Source: Bacillus renqingensis
Lineage (GTDB): Bacteria > Bacillota > Bacilli > Bacillales > Cytobacillaceae
Length of the DNA: 64,000 nt
NCBI RefSeq assembly: GCF_016464375.1
Contig: NZ_JADDIU010000004.1
Span: forward strand, 62,001-126,000
Direction of reading: 5' to 3'
Part shown: positions 5,740 through 15,409 of the stretch, one piece after another
Position numbering within the stretch: position 1 is the stretch's first letter
Layout of the letters: every line of letters begins with the position of its first letter
Made by a program: the position numbers and the translations under genes
Notes under the pieces: model-generated
The model's database searches: none
What the model was told of the DNA's origin: nothing
The model's input: the letters and a program-made list of their open reading frames with translations, nothing else

Positions 5740-8127
5740 ATGTTGAACCAATTGATTAAAAAAGCGGCTGTACTAGGATCCGGAGTAATGGGATCAGGAA
5801 TTGCTGCCCACCTGGCAAATATCGGCATACCAACATTATTATTGGATATTGTGCCACGTGAATTAACAAAGCAGGAAGAAGAAAAGGGGCTTACACTAGA
5901 GGATAAACAGGTACGTAACCGCATAAGTGCTGCGGCTGTTCAAAAGCTGTTGAAGCAAAAGCCCGCCCCATTAACGACAAAAAAGAATCTTGCGCTCATT
6001 GAAGCTGGTAACCTTGAAGATGACCTAGTCAAGCTAAATGAAGTCGACTGGGTGATCGAAGTCGTTGTCGAAAACCTGAATGTCAAAAAACAAGTGTTTG
6101 AAAAAGTAGATCAATTCCGTAAGCCAGGAAGCATCATCAGCTCCAATACATCGGGAATTTCGGTAGAAGCGATGGTGGAGGGTCGTTCCGACGATTTCAA
6201 AAAGCATTTCTTAGGTACGCACTTCTTTAACCCGCCGCGCTACCTTAAATTATTAGAGGTGATTCCAACACAATACACGGATCCGAAAATTCTCTCTTTT
6301 ATGAAGACATTTGGTGAAGACGTATTAGGAAAAGGCGTTGTCGTCGCAAAGGATACTCCGAACTTTATTGCCAATCGCATTGGTACTTATGGTCTCTTAG
6401 TAACTGTACAAGAAATGCTGAAAGCGGGTCTAAGTGTCGGTGAAGTTGACTCCATCACTGGGCCGTTAATTGGGCGGGCAAAAAGCGCTACCTTCCGCAC
6501 CCTCGATGTCGTTGGGCTGGATACATTCTACCATGTTGCCGGCAACGTCTATGAAAAGGTCGAAGGTGAAGAGAAAGAAGTATTCGCCGTGCCGCCATTT
6601 ATGAAGAAGATGGTTGAAAACGGCTGGCTTGGGAGCAAATCCGGTCAAGGCTTCTTCTTGAAAAAGGGGAAAGAAATTCTTGAACTCGACCCCAATACAT
6701 TAGAATACGGACCGCGCAAAAAATTATCCACCCCGGCCATTGAGCTTGCAAAGCAGGAGAAAGGCACTGCCAATAAATTGAAAGCGCTTGTTTATGCAAA
6801 CGACCGTGCTGGAGAATTTTTATGGAATACTTTTTCAAAGTCTTTCGTTTACTCGGCTCGGCTGTTGGGTGAAATTGCCGACGATATCGTTGCGATTGAC
6901 CGGGCGATGAAATGGGGCTTTGGCTGGGAATTGGGGCCGTTTGAAACTTGGGATGCCATCGGTGTAGAAAGATCGGTTCAGAAGTTGAAAGAATCCGGAG
7001 TAGAAGTACCTGCATGGGTAACAGAGATGCTGGAAAAAGGGAATAGCTCCTTCTATAAAGAGGAAAACGGTGAGCTCTACTTCTATCATAACGGTGAATA
7101 TCAATTGGTAGAGTTCAATCCAAAGGTCATTGACCTAAAAAAGGTAAAGAAACAAAAAGGTGTGATTAAAAAGAACAGCGGCGCGAGCCTGGTGGATATC
7201 GGCGATGGTGTTGCCTTGCTTGAGTTCCATTCGCCAAGCAATGCGATTGGAATGGACATCGTGCAAATGCTGAACTTCGCGATTGATGAAGTCGAGAAAA
7301 ATTATAAGGGTCTCGTCATTGGGAACCAAGGAAAGAACTTCTGTGTCGGCGCCAACCTGGCGATGATGCTGATGGAAGTACAGGATGACAATATTTATGA
7401 GCTGGATTTAATCGTCCGTCAGCTCCATAGTGCATTGTTGAAAGTGAAATACAGCTCGAAGCCGGTTGTAGCCGCACCATTTGCGATGACGCTTGGCGGC
7501 GGTGCCGAGGTTTGCTTGCCTGCTGCTCATATCCAGGCATCCTCTGAAACTTACATGGGGCTTGTTGAAGTCGGTGTCGGTCTGCTTCCAGGCGGCGGTG
7601 GAAACAAAGAGCTGTATATGAAACACATCGAAAACTTGCCAAATGGTGTTCCATTCGATTTACAGCAAGTTGCCAATAAAGTGTTTGAAACGATTGCAAC
7701 CGCGAAGGTATCGACGTCAGCAGATGAGGCCCGAGAGAATGGCTTTCTCAGCAATGCAGATGGCATTAGCGTTAACAGCGATCATCAACTATATGATGCA
7801 AAACAGGCTGTGCTTGCGCTCCATGAAAGGGGCTATAAGCCAAAAGTGCGCAGAAAGGTTCCGGTTACAGGAGAAACTGGTTATGCAACGCTTTTACTCG
7901 GTGCAGAGGCAATGCGTCTGTCAGGCTACATCTCGGAACATGACCTGAAAATTGCCAAAAAAATCGCATACGTCATTTCCGGCGGCAAAGTACCTTTCGG
8001 AACAGAAGTGGATGAACAATATTTATTGGATCTTGAAAGAGAAGCGTTCTTAAGCCTGATTCAAGAACCAAAAACACAGCAGCGTATGCAACATATGCTT
8101 GTAAAAGGCAAGCCGTTAAGAAACTAG
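5740..8127 (+). CDS. fadN: 3-hydroxyacyl-CoA dehydrogenase/enoyl-CoA hydratase FadN
   Basis: A 795-aa multifunctional beta-oxidation enzyme. The N-terminal NAD-binding domain shows VLGSGVMGSGIAAHLANIG (residues 11-29), and the dehydrogenase core includes GTHFFNPPR with the catalytic His161. Dehydrogenase C-terminal domains follow, and from about residue 480 a crotonase-fold hydratase domain with GKNFCVGANLAMM and TLGGGAEVCLPAAH. It hydrates enoyl-CoA and oxidises 3-hydroxyacyl-CoA in the cytoplasm. The ATG at 5740 is chosen because AAGGGGGAG lies 4-5 bp upstream; an in-frame ATG at 5704 would sit inside the FadR operator. It is first of fadN-fadA-fadE. Confidence 0.95.
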   Translation: MLNQLIKKAAVLGSGVMGSGIAAHLANIGIPTLLLDIVPRELTKQEEEKGLTLEDKQVRNRISAAAVQKLLKQKPAPLTTKKNLALIEAGNLEDDLVKLNEVDWVIEVVVENLNVKKQVFEKVDQFRKPGSIISSNTSGISVEAMVEGRSDDFKKHFLGTHFFNPPRYLKLLEVIPTQYTDPKILSFMKTFGEDVLGKGVVVAKDTPNFIANRIGTYGLLVTVQEMLKAGLSVGEVDSITGPLIGRAKSATFRTLDVVGLDTFYHVAGNVYEKVEGEEKEVFAVPPFMKKMVENGWLGSKSGQGFFLKKGKEILELDPNTLEYGPRKKLSTPAIELAKQEKGTANKLKALVYANDRAGEFLWNTFSKSFVYSARLLGEIADDIVAIDRAMKWGFGWELGPFETWDAIGVERSVQKLKESGVEVPAWVTEMLEKGNSSFYKEENGELYFYHNGEYQLVEFNPKVIDLKKVKKQKGVIKKNSGASLVDIGDGVALLEFHSPSNAIGMDIVQMLNFAIDEVEKNYKGLVIGNQGKNFCVGANLAMMLMEVQDDNIYELDLIVRQLHSALLKVKYSSKPVVAAPFAMTLGGGAEVCLPAAHIQASSETYMGLVEVGVGLLPGGGGNKELYMKHIENLPNGVPFDLQQVANKVFETIATAKVSTSADEARENGFLSNADGISVNSDHQLYDAKQAVLALHERGYKPKVRRKVPVTGETGYATLLLGAEAMRLSGYISEHDLKIAKKIAYVISGGKVPFGTEVDEQYLLDLEREAFLSLIQEPKTQQRMQHMLVKGKPLRN

Positions 8128-8210
8128 AAAAGAGGTTGCGGCTGTTTAGGCCCCCTCTTTAGAAAAATAGACTCGTATTTTTTAAAATGAAAGAAAGAGA
8201 GGGAACTTGC

Positions 8211-9389
8211 ATGAGAGAAGCGGTAATTGTTGCCGGAGCTCGGACCCCGGTTGGGAAAGCAAAGAAAGGAACGCTTGCCCATGTTCGTCCTGATGATTTG
8301 GGAGCATTGGTTGTAAAAGAAACATTGAAGCGTGCCGGAAATTATGAAGGAAATATTGATGATTTAGTGATTGGCTGCGCAACCCCTGAGGCAGAGCAAG
8401 GGATGAACGTTGCAAGAAATATTGGCGCATTAGCGGGACTATCCCACACGGTTCCAGCCATCACAGTGAATCGTTTCTGTTCTTCAGGGCTGCAAGCGAT
8501 TGCTTATGCAGCGCAATCCATCATGCTCGGAGCTACCGACACGGCCATCGCCGGCGGTGTCGAATCCATGAGCTTGCTGCCGATGGGAGGACATGTCATT
8601 CGCCCCAATGTAAAGCTGGTTGAAACTGCTCCGGAATACTATATGGGAATGGGCCATACAGCTGAGGAGGTTGCCAAGAAATACGGCATCACCCGCGAAG
8701 AGCAGGATGCCTTTGCCGTAAGAAGTCATCAGCGGGCCTACAAGGCAATCCAAGCAGGAAAATTTGCCGATGAAATTGTTCCGGTGGACGTAACCCTCCG
8801 TTCTGTCGGGAAGGACAATAAGCTAGTCGAAAAAACCATTCAATTCTCACATGATGAGGGCGTTCGTCCGGACACGAATCTTGAAACATTAGCGAAGCTG
8901 CGTCCGGCATTTTCGGTGTCAGGCACCGTAACGGCCGGGAACGCATCCCAAACAAGTGACGGGGCAGCAGCCGTGATGGTGATGGACCGTAAAAAGGCGG
9001 AATCACTTGGGCTAAAGCCATTAGCAAAATTTAGATCGTTCGCAGTTGGCGGTGTACCGCCGGAAATTATGGGGATCGGCCCTATTGTCGCCGTACCAAA
9101 AGCCTTGAAGCTTGCAGGTCTTGAAGTATCCGATATCGATCTATTTGAATTAAATGAAGCGTTTGCGTCCCAATCGATCCAGGTTATTCGGGAGCTCGGC
9201 CTTGATGAGGAGAAAGTGAACGTCAATGGCGGTGCGATTGCCTTAGGACACCCGCTTGGCTGTACCGGAGCAAAGCTTACGTTAACACTGATTCATGAAT
9301 TAAAACGGCGAAAGGAACAATTTGGCGTTGTCACGATGTGCATTGGCGGCGGAATGGGTGCTGCCGGCGTATTCGAATTGCTTTCATAA
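8211..9389 (+). CDS. fadA: Acetyl-CoA C-acyltransferase (3-ketoacyl-CoA thiolase) FadA
   Basis: Thiolase of 392 aa that cleaves 3-ketoacyl-CoA with CoA to give acetyl-CoA and a shortened acyl-CoA. The nucleophilic cysteine is Cys90 in [10 protein letters not shown]. The C-terminal active-site histidine and cysteine lie in [14 protein letters not shown] and MCIGGGMG. The ATG at 8211 follows GAGAGGG by about 7 bp; the upstream in-frame ATG at 8187 lacks a ribosome site. It lies 83 bp after fadN, across a weak hairpin, and 34 bp before fadE, so co-transcription from the FadR-controlled promoter is likely. Confidence 0.95.
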   Translation: MREAVIVAGARTPVGKAKKGTLAHVRPDDLGALVVKETLKRAGNYEGNIDDLVIGCATPEAEQGMNVARNIGALAGLSHTVPAITVNRFCSSGLQAIAYAAQSIMLGATDTAIAGGVESMSLLPMGGHVIRPNVKLVETAPEYYMGMGHTAEEVAKKYGITREEQDAFAVRSHQRAYKAIQAGKFADEIVPVDVTLRSVGKDNKLVEKTIQFSHDEGVRPDTNLETLAKLRPAFSVSGTVTAGNASQTSDGAAAVMVMDRKKAESLGLKPLAKFRSFAVGGVPPEIMGIGPIVAVPKALKLAGLEVSDIDLFELNEAFASQSIQVIRELGLDEEKVNVNGGAIALGHPLGCTGAKLTLTLIHELKRRKEQFGVVTMCIGGGMGAAGVFELLS

Positions 9390-9423
9390 AACGTTTGAAA
9401 AATAAGATTAGGAGGAAATTTCC

Positions 9424-11205
9424 ATGACACAAACGAAAAAAATCGTAAAAGGCGGTAGTTTTTTAATTGAAGATATTGCATTTGATCAAGTGTTAACACC
9501 GGAGGATTTCACCGAAGAGCATTTAATGATTGCCAAAACGGCCGATGATTTTATTGAAAAAGAAGTCCTTCCACAGCTTGAATATTTGGAAAATCATGAA
9601 TTTGACCGGTCGGTGAAATTATTAAAGCAAGCCGGCGAGCTAGGGCTATTAGCGGCTGATGTACCGGAAGAGTATGAAGGGTTAGGATTAGATAAAATCA
9701 CCTCTTCACTGCTTACTGAAAAAATGGCAAAAGCCGGCGGCTTCTCACTTTCCCATGGAGCACATGTTGGAATTGGCTCACTGCCAATCGTTTTATTCGG
9801 GAATGATGAGCAAAAAAATAAATATTTACCTGCGCTCGCTTCAGGAGAAAAAATTGCTGCATACGCATTAACAGAGCCGGGTTCAGGCTCGGATGCCCTT
9901 AGTGCCAGAACGACAGCCAAATTAAATGCAGAAGGGACACACTATATCCTTAACGGTGAAAAACAATGGATCACGAATGCTGGCTTTGCGGATATCTTTG
10001 TTGTCTATGCTAAGGTCGACGGTGAGCACTTTAGCGCATTTATCGTGGAAAGAGATTTTCCAGGAGTATCAACCGGTGCTGAAGAAAAGAAAATGGGAAT
10101 TAAGAGTTCTTCCACTCGTACACTTATTTTAGAAGATGTTCCTGTCCCTGTGGAAAATCTATTAGGCGAACTTGGCAGAGGACATGTGATTGCCTTCAAT
10201 ATTTTAAATATTGGACGATATAAACTTGCTGTTGGTGCTGTCGGCGGTTCCAAAACGGCGTTAGAATTAGCGGTTAAATATGCGAATGGACGCCAGCAAT
10301 TTAAAACTCCGATTTCACAATTCAATTTAACAAAGGAAAAATTTGGCACCATGGCTTCGAAAATTTATGCGGCTGAAAGCTCTGTCTACCGTACAGTTGG
10401 ATTATATGAAGACAACCAAGGACAGCTTTCTCCTGAGGAAGCAAAAGATAGTAAGAAGGTTGCGAACTCCATTGCTGAATACGCCATCGAGTGCTCGCTA
10501 AATAAATTCTTTGCCAGTGAAGTACTATCATATGTTGTTGACGAAGGTGTACAAATTCACGGCGGTTACGGCTTTATGCAAGAATACCCAATTGAAAGAG
10601 CTTATCGTGATGCCCGAATCAATCGTATTTTTGAAGGAACAAACGAAATCAATCGTCTTCTTGTTCCGGGAACCCTTGTGAAGAAAGCGATGAAAGGCGA
10701 GCTTCCATTATTCCAAAAAGCGCTTGCACTGCAAGAAGAACTGATGATGTTAATGCCGGAGGAACCAGGTGACGAGCCGCTTGCGCAAGAAAAATATCTT
10801 GTGAAAAATGCAAAAAAAATTGCCTTATTAGCTGCCGGCCTAGCAGCACAAAAATATGGCAAAGCGCTTGAAAAAGAGCAGGAAATACTGGCTAATATCG
10901 CCGATATTGTCTCGGATGTTTATGCAATGGAATCGGTCGTTCTCCGGACTGAAAAAGCGATAGCTAAAGATGGGGTTGATAAGAATTGCCAGAAGCTTCT
11001 TTATACACAAATCTTTTGTCAAGAAGCCTTCAACCAAATTGAAGCGATTGCGAAAGAAACGCTTGTTGCGATTGAACATGGCGACACATTACGGATGATG
11101 TTGTCTTCCCTTCGCAAATTTACCCGCCATACCCCGATTAACGTCATTGCTAAAAAACGTGAAGCAGCAGATGTTATCATTGCAGCTGAACGCTATGTAG
11201 TATAA
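9424..11205 (+). CDS. fadE: Acyl-CoA dehydrogenase FadE
   Basis: FAD-dependent acyl-CoA dehydrogenase of 593 aa, the first oxidation step of beta-oxidation. Family signatures are YALTEPGSGSDA (about residues 139-150), IHGGYGFMQEYPIERAYRDA (380s), and the catalytic-base segment FEGTNEINR near residue 405. A C-terminal extension of about 170 aa, typical of the FadE/YusJ type, follows. A strong AGGAGG lies 8 bp before the ATG. It is last in the fad operon and is followed by a terminator. Electrons would pass to electron-transfer flavoprotein encoded elsewhere. Confidence 0.95.
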   Translation: MTQTKKIVKGGSFLIEDIAFDQVLTPEDFTEEHLMIAKTADDFIEKEVLPQLEYLENHEFDRSVKLLKQAGELGLLAADVPEEYEGLGLDKITSSLLTEKMAKAGGFSLSHGAHVGIGSLPIVLFGNDEQKNKYLPALASGEKIAAYALTEPGSGSDALSARTTAKLNAEGTHYILNGEKQWITNAGFADIFVVYAKVDGEHFSAFIVERDFPGVSTGAEEKKMGIKSSSTRTLILEDVPVPVENLLGELGRGHVIAFNILNIGRYKLAVGAVGGSKTALELAVKYANGRQQFKTPISQFNLTKEKFGTMASKIYAAESSVYRTVGLYEDNQGQLSPEEAKDSKKVANSIAEYAIECSLNKFFASEVLSYVVDEGVQIHGGYGFMQEYPIERAYRDARINRIFEGTNEINRLLVPGTLVKKAMKGELPLFQKALALQEELMMLMPEEPGDEPLAQEKYLVKNAKKIALLAAGLAAQKYGKALEKEQEILANIADIVSDVYAMESVVLRTEKAIAKDGVDKNCQKLLYTQIFCQEAFNQIEAIAKETLVAIEHGDTLRMMLSSLRKFTRHTPINVIAKKREAADVIIAAERYVV

Positions 11206-11216
11206 GAAAGAGAAAT

Positions 11217-11249
11217 GGCCTCCTCCTACGATTGAGGGGGTCTTTTTTT
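11217..11249 (+). terminator. Terminator of the fadNAE operon
   Basis: GGCCTCCTC and GAGGGGGTC form a stem with wobble pairs, followed by seven T residues. Confidence 0.75.
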
Positions 11250-11384
11250 AAAAAAATAAGAAGGATTTTTATGAAAAAGGGTCGAATTGTTTGAGGAGGA
11301 GTAGTATAGTCTGTTAGGATTTTGCAAAAAAATATGATACTATTCAATTGGAGGTCCTAATGTTAGGAAAAGGCGGTGAAATGG

Positions 11385-11744
11385 ATGTCTCTGACGTTTT
11401 ATTGGTATCCGAAATGCGGTACTTGTCGAAATGCGAAGAAATGGCTGGATGCCCAGAACATTTCTTACGAAGCCATACATATTGTCGACAATCCTCCCTC
11501 ACGTGGAGAATTGGAGAAGCTTTACCAGATTAGCGGTTTGGATTTGAAGAAATTTTTTAATACAAGCGGGCAAAAATATCGTCAATTAGGAATCAAGGAT
11601 AAAATCAAGTCAGCGAGTGAAGCCGAACTTTTGGATCTGCTTGCATCTGATGGCATGCTGATCAAACGCCCCATTTTAACCGATGGTAAACACGTCACCG
11701 TCGGCTTTAAAGAAGATGAGTATGAGAACATGTGGCTGAAGTAA
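11385..11744 (+). CDS. yusI: ArsC/Spx-like protein YusI
   Basis: Thioredoxin-fold protein of 119 aa in the ArsC/Spx family, with Cys11 and Cys14 in WYPKCGTCRNAKKW. That CXXC resembles Spx, but the protein lacks the Spx RNA-polymerase-contact context that I could recognise, and its position after fadE matches yusI of B. subtilis. The start at 11385 is used because AAAGGCGGTG lies 6-7 bp upstream; the in-frame GTG at 11376 overlaps that site. Probably a cytoplasmic thiol-disulfide or redox-linked protein; its substrate is unknown. Confidence 0.82.
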   Translation: MSLTFYWYPKCGTCRNAKKWLDAQNISYEAIHIVDNPPSRGELEKLYQISGLDLKKFFNTSGQKYRQLGIKDKIKSASEAELLDLLASDGMLIKRPILTDGKHVTVGFKEDEYENMWLK

Positions 11745-11795
11745 TCGATCACAATCGATGATAGATTTAGAAAAAATATGGAGGGATTGTTAGCT

Positions 11796-12179
11796 ATGAC
11801 TACACCAAAGGAATTGCGTTATTCTGAAGAACATGAGTGGGTAAAAGTAGAAGGGGAAAAAGTGCGTATCGGGATCACCAGCTTTGCACAGTCTGAGCTT
11901 GGCGACATCGTTTTCGTTGAACTTCCTGAAGTTGGCGACGAACTGACTGTTAACGAGCCATTCGGCAGCGTTGAATCCGTTAAGACCGTTTCTGAACTTT
12001 ATGCTCCTGTCAGCGGGAAAGTTGTGGAAGTGAATGAAGACTTAAATGACAACCCTGAATTTGTAAATGAATCACCTTATGATAAGGCATGGATGATTGT
12101 GGTTGAATTATCAAACAGCAGCGAGCTGGACGAACTCATGACCGCTGAACAATATGATGAAATGACTCAGGAAGACTAG
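11796..12179 (+). CDS. gcvH: Glycine cleavage system H protein
   Basis: Lipoyl carrier protein of 127 aa that shuttles the aminomethyl group in glycine cleavage; in Bacillus it is also the octanoyl/lipoyl donor for lipoate-dependent enzymes. The lipoylated lysine is Lys63 in [18 protein letters not shown], and YSEEHEWV near the N-terminus is family-typical. The ATG at 11796 follows GGAGGG by 10 bp. It lies apart from gcvT/gcvP, as in other bacilli, and is followed by its own terminator. lipA (29900) lies about 18 kb away and acts on this protein. Confidence 0.95.
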   Translation: MTTPKELRYSEEHEWVKVEGEKVRIGITSFAQSELGDIVFVELPEVGDELTVNEPFGSVESVKTVSELYAPVSGKVVEVNEDLNDNPEFVNESPYDKAWMIVVELSNSSELDELMTAEQYDEMTQED

Positions 12180-12193
12180 TCTTTTTAACAGAG

Positions 12194-12219
12194 AAAAGCA
12201 CCTTTCGTGGGTGCTTTTT
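12194..12219 (+). terminator. Terminator of gcvH
   Basis: AAAAGCAC and GTGCTTTT form an 8-bp stem directly after the gcvH stop, followed by further T residues. Confidence 0.85.
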
Positions 12220-12378
12220 CTAATGGGGGAAATTCCCATGTTAGCTCTCTTTTTTTAAAGGGGAAAACTAGGCTGTAAGAAAAAAGGACAATAATGATAT
12301 TGTTAACATACATTTTAGGGACATAGTTCATTAATTAGAATATGTTAACAGTAAACGACTTCTTTTAGGTGATGGATA

Positions 12379-12735
12379 ATGAATGATTCGTATGTTGACA
12401 AAGTTCTTATTGTCGAAGGAAAATCGGATAAAGATAAAGTTCAAAGAATTGTAAATGAACCGATTGAAATTATATGTACTAATGGGACGATTAGTCATAC
12501 AAAACTGGATGAATGGATTGAATTTCTTGATGATAAGGAAGTATTTATCCTGGTTGATGCGGACACAGCTGGTGAAAAGCTGCGCAAGCTGTTTAGACGG
12601 GAGTTTCCTCATGCCGAGCATTTATATATAGATCGGATGTATCGCGAAGTGGCAACGGCACCAGTTCACCATTTGGCTACAGTTTTACTAGGTGCAAATA
12701 TTGATGTCCACACAGAGTATTTAGAAATGGGATAA
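12379..12735 (+). CDS. yusF: Toprim-domain protein YusF
   Basis: A 118-aa small Toprim protein. The N-terminal motif VLIVEGKSDKDK carries the conserved glutamate, and FILVDADTAGEKLRKLF supplies the metal-binding Asp-x-Asp. Stand-alone Toprim proteins of this size resemble the nuclease M5-like group, but the substrate of YusF is not established. It lies 2 bp before the thioredoxin-like yusE, so the pair is probably translationally coupled. Confidence 0.82.
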   Translation: MNDSYVDKVLIVEGKSDKDKVQRIVNEPIEIICTNGTISHTKLDEWIEFLDDKEVFILVDADTAGEKLRKLFRREFPHAEHLYIDRMYREVATAPVHHLATVLLGANIDVHTEYLEMG

Positions 12736-12737
12736 TA

Positions 12738-13061
12738 ATGATGAATGAATGGAATCGAAATAATTTACTATCGTTTATGGAAAGCAACGGTACCGGGGTG
12801 GTGTATTTTTATACACCATTATGCGGCACCTGCCAGCTTGCCGGGAAAATGTTACAGGTGGTTGAGAACTTGGTCAAGATTGCAATGGGGAAAATGAACC
12901 TTAACTACTACCCGGACATTGCTGAAAAATTTGCGGTAGAAAGTGTTCCTTGTTTGATATTGATTAGGGACGGTCAGGTAATCGACAGGCTCTATGCCTT
13001 CCACTCGGTACCATATCTTTTGGAGAAAATAAGGGGAGAGTTAATGAAAGCAGATGCTTGA
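12738..13061 (+). CDS. yusE: Thioredoxin-family protein YusE
   Basis: Thioredoxin-fold protein of 107 aa with the redox motif CGTC in YFYTPLCGTCQLAGKML (about residues 21-38) and the cis-proline segment ESVPCLILI. It has no signal peptide, so it acts in the cytoplasm. Two tandem ATG codons (12738, 12741) follow the yusF stop with no independent ribosome site, which implies coupled translation. The active site CGTC, rather than CGPC, marks it as thioredoxin-like rather than TrxA. Confidence 0.82.
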   Translation: MMNEWNRNNLLSFMESNGTGVVYFYTPLCGTCQLAGKMLQVVENLVKIAMGKMNLNYYPDIAEKFAVESVPCLILIRDGQVIDRLYAFHSVPYLLEKIRGELMKADA

Positions 13062-13075
13062 AGGCATCTGTTTTT
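13051..13075 (+). terminator. Terminator overlapping the yusE stop
   Basis: CAGATGC and GCATCTG form a stem around the yusE stop codon, followed by five T residues. Confidence 0.7.
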
Positions 13076-13078
13076 GTG

Positions 13079-13183
13079 TTATGGTGAATAGTACCATTGA
13101 TCCTGTTCAGATAGAATCATCCGGACATTTAAAGAACTTGATACGGTTAAATTCTTTGGCGGTATTCGTGGCTCATTTGTCAT
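13079..13183 (-). CDS. Possible 34-aa small protein, convergent to yusE
   Basis: The 314-bp gap between yusE and yusD holds one plausible short minus-strand gene. An AAAGGA ribosome site lies 8 bp before an ATG (13181-13183), giving a 34-aa product that begins MTNEPRIPPKNLTVSSSL and ends QDQWYYSP. I do not recognise the family. Spacing and start context are good, but the length is too short for a firm call. The rest of the gap shows no further gene and an AT-rich sequence. Confidence 0.42.
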   Translation of the reverse strand: MTNEPRIPPKNLTVSSSLNVRMILSEQDQWYYSP

Positions 13184-13384
13184 GTTTCACATCCTTTCTT
13201 AATTCAAGTCTATTTTAATAAAAAATTCCAACATCCCACCAACTAAATTTCAAACATTTCATGAACAGTCCAAAAAACGACATATTTCTCAGGAAATTAT
13301 CAGAAAGAGTCGATGGATTATAAAAGGATTTCCGTACTCATTACGGAATAATGTTAGATATGAGTAAAGAACGGGGTGATGGCA

Positions 13385-13738
13385 ATGATCGAAGCAGTTC
13401 ACAACTTTATCCAGGCAGTGGAAAATCAAGAACATATCCTTCCCTTAATTCAGCAAGCCGATTTGCAGGGCAACATTGTCGCAAATGAACAAGCAATCCA
13501 GTTAATGTTCAAAAGCGGTGTTATATCTGTACAGGAGCCGACACCTGATGGGATGACACAATTCGAAATTTCCGGAAGCCAAGACGCACTCCTGCTGCTT
13601 TTTGAAGGTAAGGAAAGATTACGGGTACTCGAGCAAAATGACAGTTTAAAGGTTAACGCATCCTTAAGAACTGCCTTATGGCTAGAGTCTGTTTTCTATC
13701 TAACCAGATCAGACTACTTTCTAGCAAAAATAATTTAA
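13385..13738 (+). CDS. yusD: YusD family protein (SCP-2-like hypothetical)
   Basis: Soluble protein of 117 aa at the position of B. subtilis yusD. It has alternating hydrophobic strands (QFEISGSQDALLLLFEG) compatible with an SCP-2-like sterol-carrier fold, which is my inference. No catalytic motif is visible. The ATG at 13385 is chosen because GGGGTG lies 6 bp upstream; the first in-frame codon is a GTG at 13376 inside that site. Transcription of the downstream S-box leader begins about 20 bp after its stop. Confidence 0.65.
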   Translation: MIEAVHNFIQAVENQEHILPLIQQADLQGNIVANEQAIQLMFKSGVISVQEPTPDGMTQFEISGSQDALLLLFEGKERLRVLEQNDSLKVNASLRTALWLESVFYLTRSDYFLAKII

Positions 13739-13747
13739 TCAAACCTA

Positions 13748-13776
13748 TTGACTCGGAATTAAACATCGTGTAAGAT
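13748..13776 (+). promoter_or_regulatory. SigA-type promoter of the metY S-box leader
   Basis: TTGACT (13748-13753) and TAAGAT (13771-13776) are spaced by exactly 17 bp, about 43 bp before the riboswitch. Confidence 0.7.
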
Positions 13777-13818
13777 GTCCTTAAAATATTCAATTAATAA
13801 AAACAATTCAATAAATAT

Positions 13819-13919
13819 TCTTATCATGAGCGGTGGAGGGAACTGGCCCAATGATGCCCAGCAACCGGTTAAACACACGGTGCTACATCCAGCAGGGCAC
13901 TAGCTCTGGAAGATAAGAA
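13819..13919 (+). ncRNA. SAM-I (S-box) riboswitch upstream of metY
   Basis: S-box aptamer with the conserved elements GAGGGAACTGGCCC, GATGCCCAGCAACC and the closing CTCTGGAAGATAAGAA. P1 is formed by TTCTTATC (13819-13826) and GATAAGAA (13912-13919). When S-adenosylmethionine is bound, P1 is kept and the downstream terminator forms; without it the antiterminator forms and metY is expressed. Confidence 0.96.
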
Positions 13920-13960
13920 GAGCGGGGTTCCTCTTCTTATAAAGGAACCCCTTTCTTTTA
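13914..13960 (+). terminator. S-box terminator/antiterminator switch of metY
   Basis: Terminator stem GGGGTTCC (13924-13931) and GGAACCCC (13944-13951) is followed by a T-rich run. The competing antiterminator pairs ATAAGAAGAG (13914-13923) with CTCTTCTTAT (13931-13940), using the 3' strand of P1, so the two structures exclude each other. Confidence 0.92.
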
Positions 13961-13989
13961 AGAGAATTGTTACAAAAGGAGCGAGTGGA

Positions 13990-15306
13990 ATGGCTGAGAA
14001 TCAAAAAAAGTACCGTTTTGAAACATTAAGTGTTCATGGAGGTTTATCACCGGATCCGGTAACGGGAGCACGCGCTGTACCGATTTATCAAAATAATGCC
14101 TATCAATTTAAAAACACGGAACATGCCGCAAATCTATTTGCATTAGCGGAACCAGGCTACATTTATACAAGGATCCATAATCCAACGACAACTGTTTTTG
14201 AAGATAGGGTGGCCCTTCTCGAAGGCGGTGTCGGTGCACTCGCAGTAGCTAGTGGAATGTCGGCCATCACACTCGCTATTTTGAACATTGCAGAAGCTGG
14301 GGATGAAATTGTCTCTGCGTCGAATCTCTACGGCGGAACCTATAACTTATTCGCAGTGACCCTTCCAAAATACGGTATCAACGTGAAATTTGTTGATCCG
14401 AAAGATCCGGAAAACTTCCGCAATGCAATCACTGAAAAAACAAAGGCAGTATTTGCCGAGACCATCGGAAACCCAAGTTTAGCAGTACTGGATATTGAAA
14501 AGGTAGCTGATATCGCCCACGCGGCCGGCGTACCGTTAATCGTGGATAATACCTTTGCGACACCCTATCTTTGCCGCCCGATCGAACATGGAGCAGATAT
14601 TATTGTACACTCTGCAACAAAGTGGCTTTTAGGCAATGGGACATCAACTGGCGGTATTATTGTCGACGGAGGTAAGTTTGACTGGAATTCGCCAAAGTTT
14701 CCAGGTTTCACGACACCGGATGCCAGCTACCATGACCTTGTCTATGCGGAGGCGATTGGAGCAGCTGCCTATATTGTCAAAGCACGTGTCCAGCTATTAA
14801 GAGACCTTGGACCGGCCTTAAGCCCGCAAAATGCCTTCCAGTTCGTACTTGGACTGGAAACCCTTCATGTGCGGATGAAAGAGCATGTTGCCAACACGCA
14901 AAAGGTTGTGGAGTATTTAACGAACCATCCTGCAGTGGATTGGGTTACCTATCCAGGACATCCATCGCATCCTGATTATGAGCTTGCCCAGAAGTATCTG
15001 CCTAAAGGTGCAGGTTCCATGGTTGTGTTCGGCATTAAAGGCGGAAAGGAAGCCGGGGCAAAATTAATTAATTCAATAAAAATCTGGGCGCATGTAGCCA
15101 ATGTCGGAGATGCTAAAAGTTTAATTATCCACCCGGCAAGCACGACCCACCAGCAGTTGGACGCGGAAGGCTTAAAGGCCGCGGGTGTTTCCGAGGATCT
15201 AATTCGTTTATCTATCGGTATCGAAAATGTCGAAGATTTGATAGAGGACCTTGAGGAGGCAATTACAGCGGCAACAGGGTTAACCTCTTTAAAAACCAAT
15301 AACTAA
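13990..15306 (+). CDS. metY: O-acetylhomoserine aminocarboxypropyltransferase (sulfhydrylase) MetY
   Basis: PLP enzyme of the Cys/Met metabolism family, 438 aa. The substrate-activating motifs [11 protein letters not shown] and SGMSA are present, and the PLP lysine is Lys211 in [11 protein letters not shown]. The length of about 430 aa and the insertion around the [11 protein letters not shown] segment fit O-acetylhomoserine sulfhydrylases rather than cystathionine synthases (about 380 aa). It would make homocysteine from O-acetylhomoserine and sulfide. An S-box riboswitch precedes it. The ribosome site AAAGGAG lies 7 bp before the ATG. Other members of this PLP family cannot be fully excluded. 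Confidence 0.88.
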   Translation: MAENQKKYRFETLSVHGGLSPDPVTGARAVPIYQNNAYQFKNTEHAANLFALAEPGYIYTRIHNPTTTVFEDRVALLEGGVGALAVASGMSAITLAILNIAEAGDEIVSASNLYGGTYNLFAVTLPKYGINVKFVDPKDPENFRNAITEKTKAVFAETIGNPSLAVLDIEKVADIAHAAGVPLIVDNTFATPYLCRPIEHGADIIVHSATKWLLGNGTSTGGIIVDGGKFDWNSPKFPGFTTPDASYHDLVYAEAIGAAAYIVKARVQLLRDLGPALSPQNAFQFVLGLETLHVRMKEHVANTQKVVEYLTNHPAVDWVTYPGHPSHPDYELAQKYLPKGAGSMVVFGIKGGKEAGAKLINSIKIWAHVANVGDAKSLIIHPASTTHQQLDAEGLKAAGVSEDLIRLSIGIENVEDLIEDLEEAITAATGLTSLKTNN

Positions 15307-15328
15307 AAACTTGATGTGAATAAATAAA

Positions 15329-15357
15329 TTGACACCTATTCTTATGCGTGGTAAGAT
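15329..15357 (+). promoter_or_regulatory. SigA-type promoter of the metNIQ S-box leader
   Basis: TTGACA (15329-15334) and TAAGAT (15352-15357) are spaced by 17 bp; the same -10 hexamer and spacing occur at the metY leader promoter. Confidence 0.75.
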
Positions 15358-15409
15358 TGCTCTTGTACTTTAAAGTAACGTATTAATTAAATAGAAGATT
15401 GCTTTTTCG

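Noticed and set aside
11376-11744. YusI as the global regulator Spx
   Set aside because: It has an Spx-like CXXC but lies in the conserved fadE-yusI-gcvH order, and I could not see the Spx-specific RNA polymerase interface; spx normally sits elsewhere.
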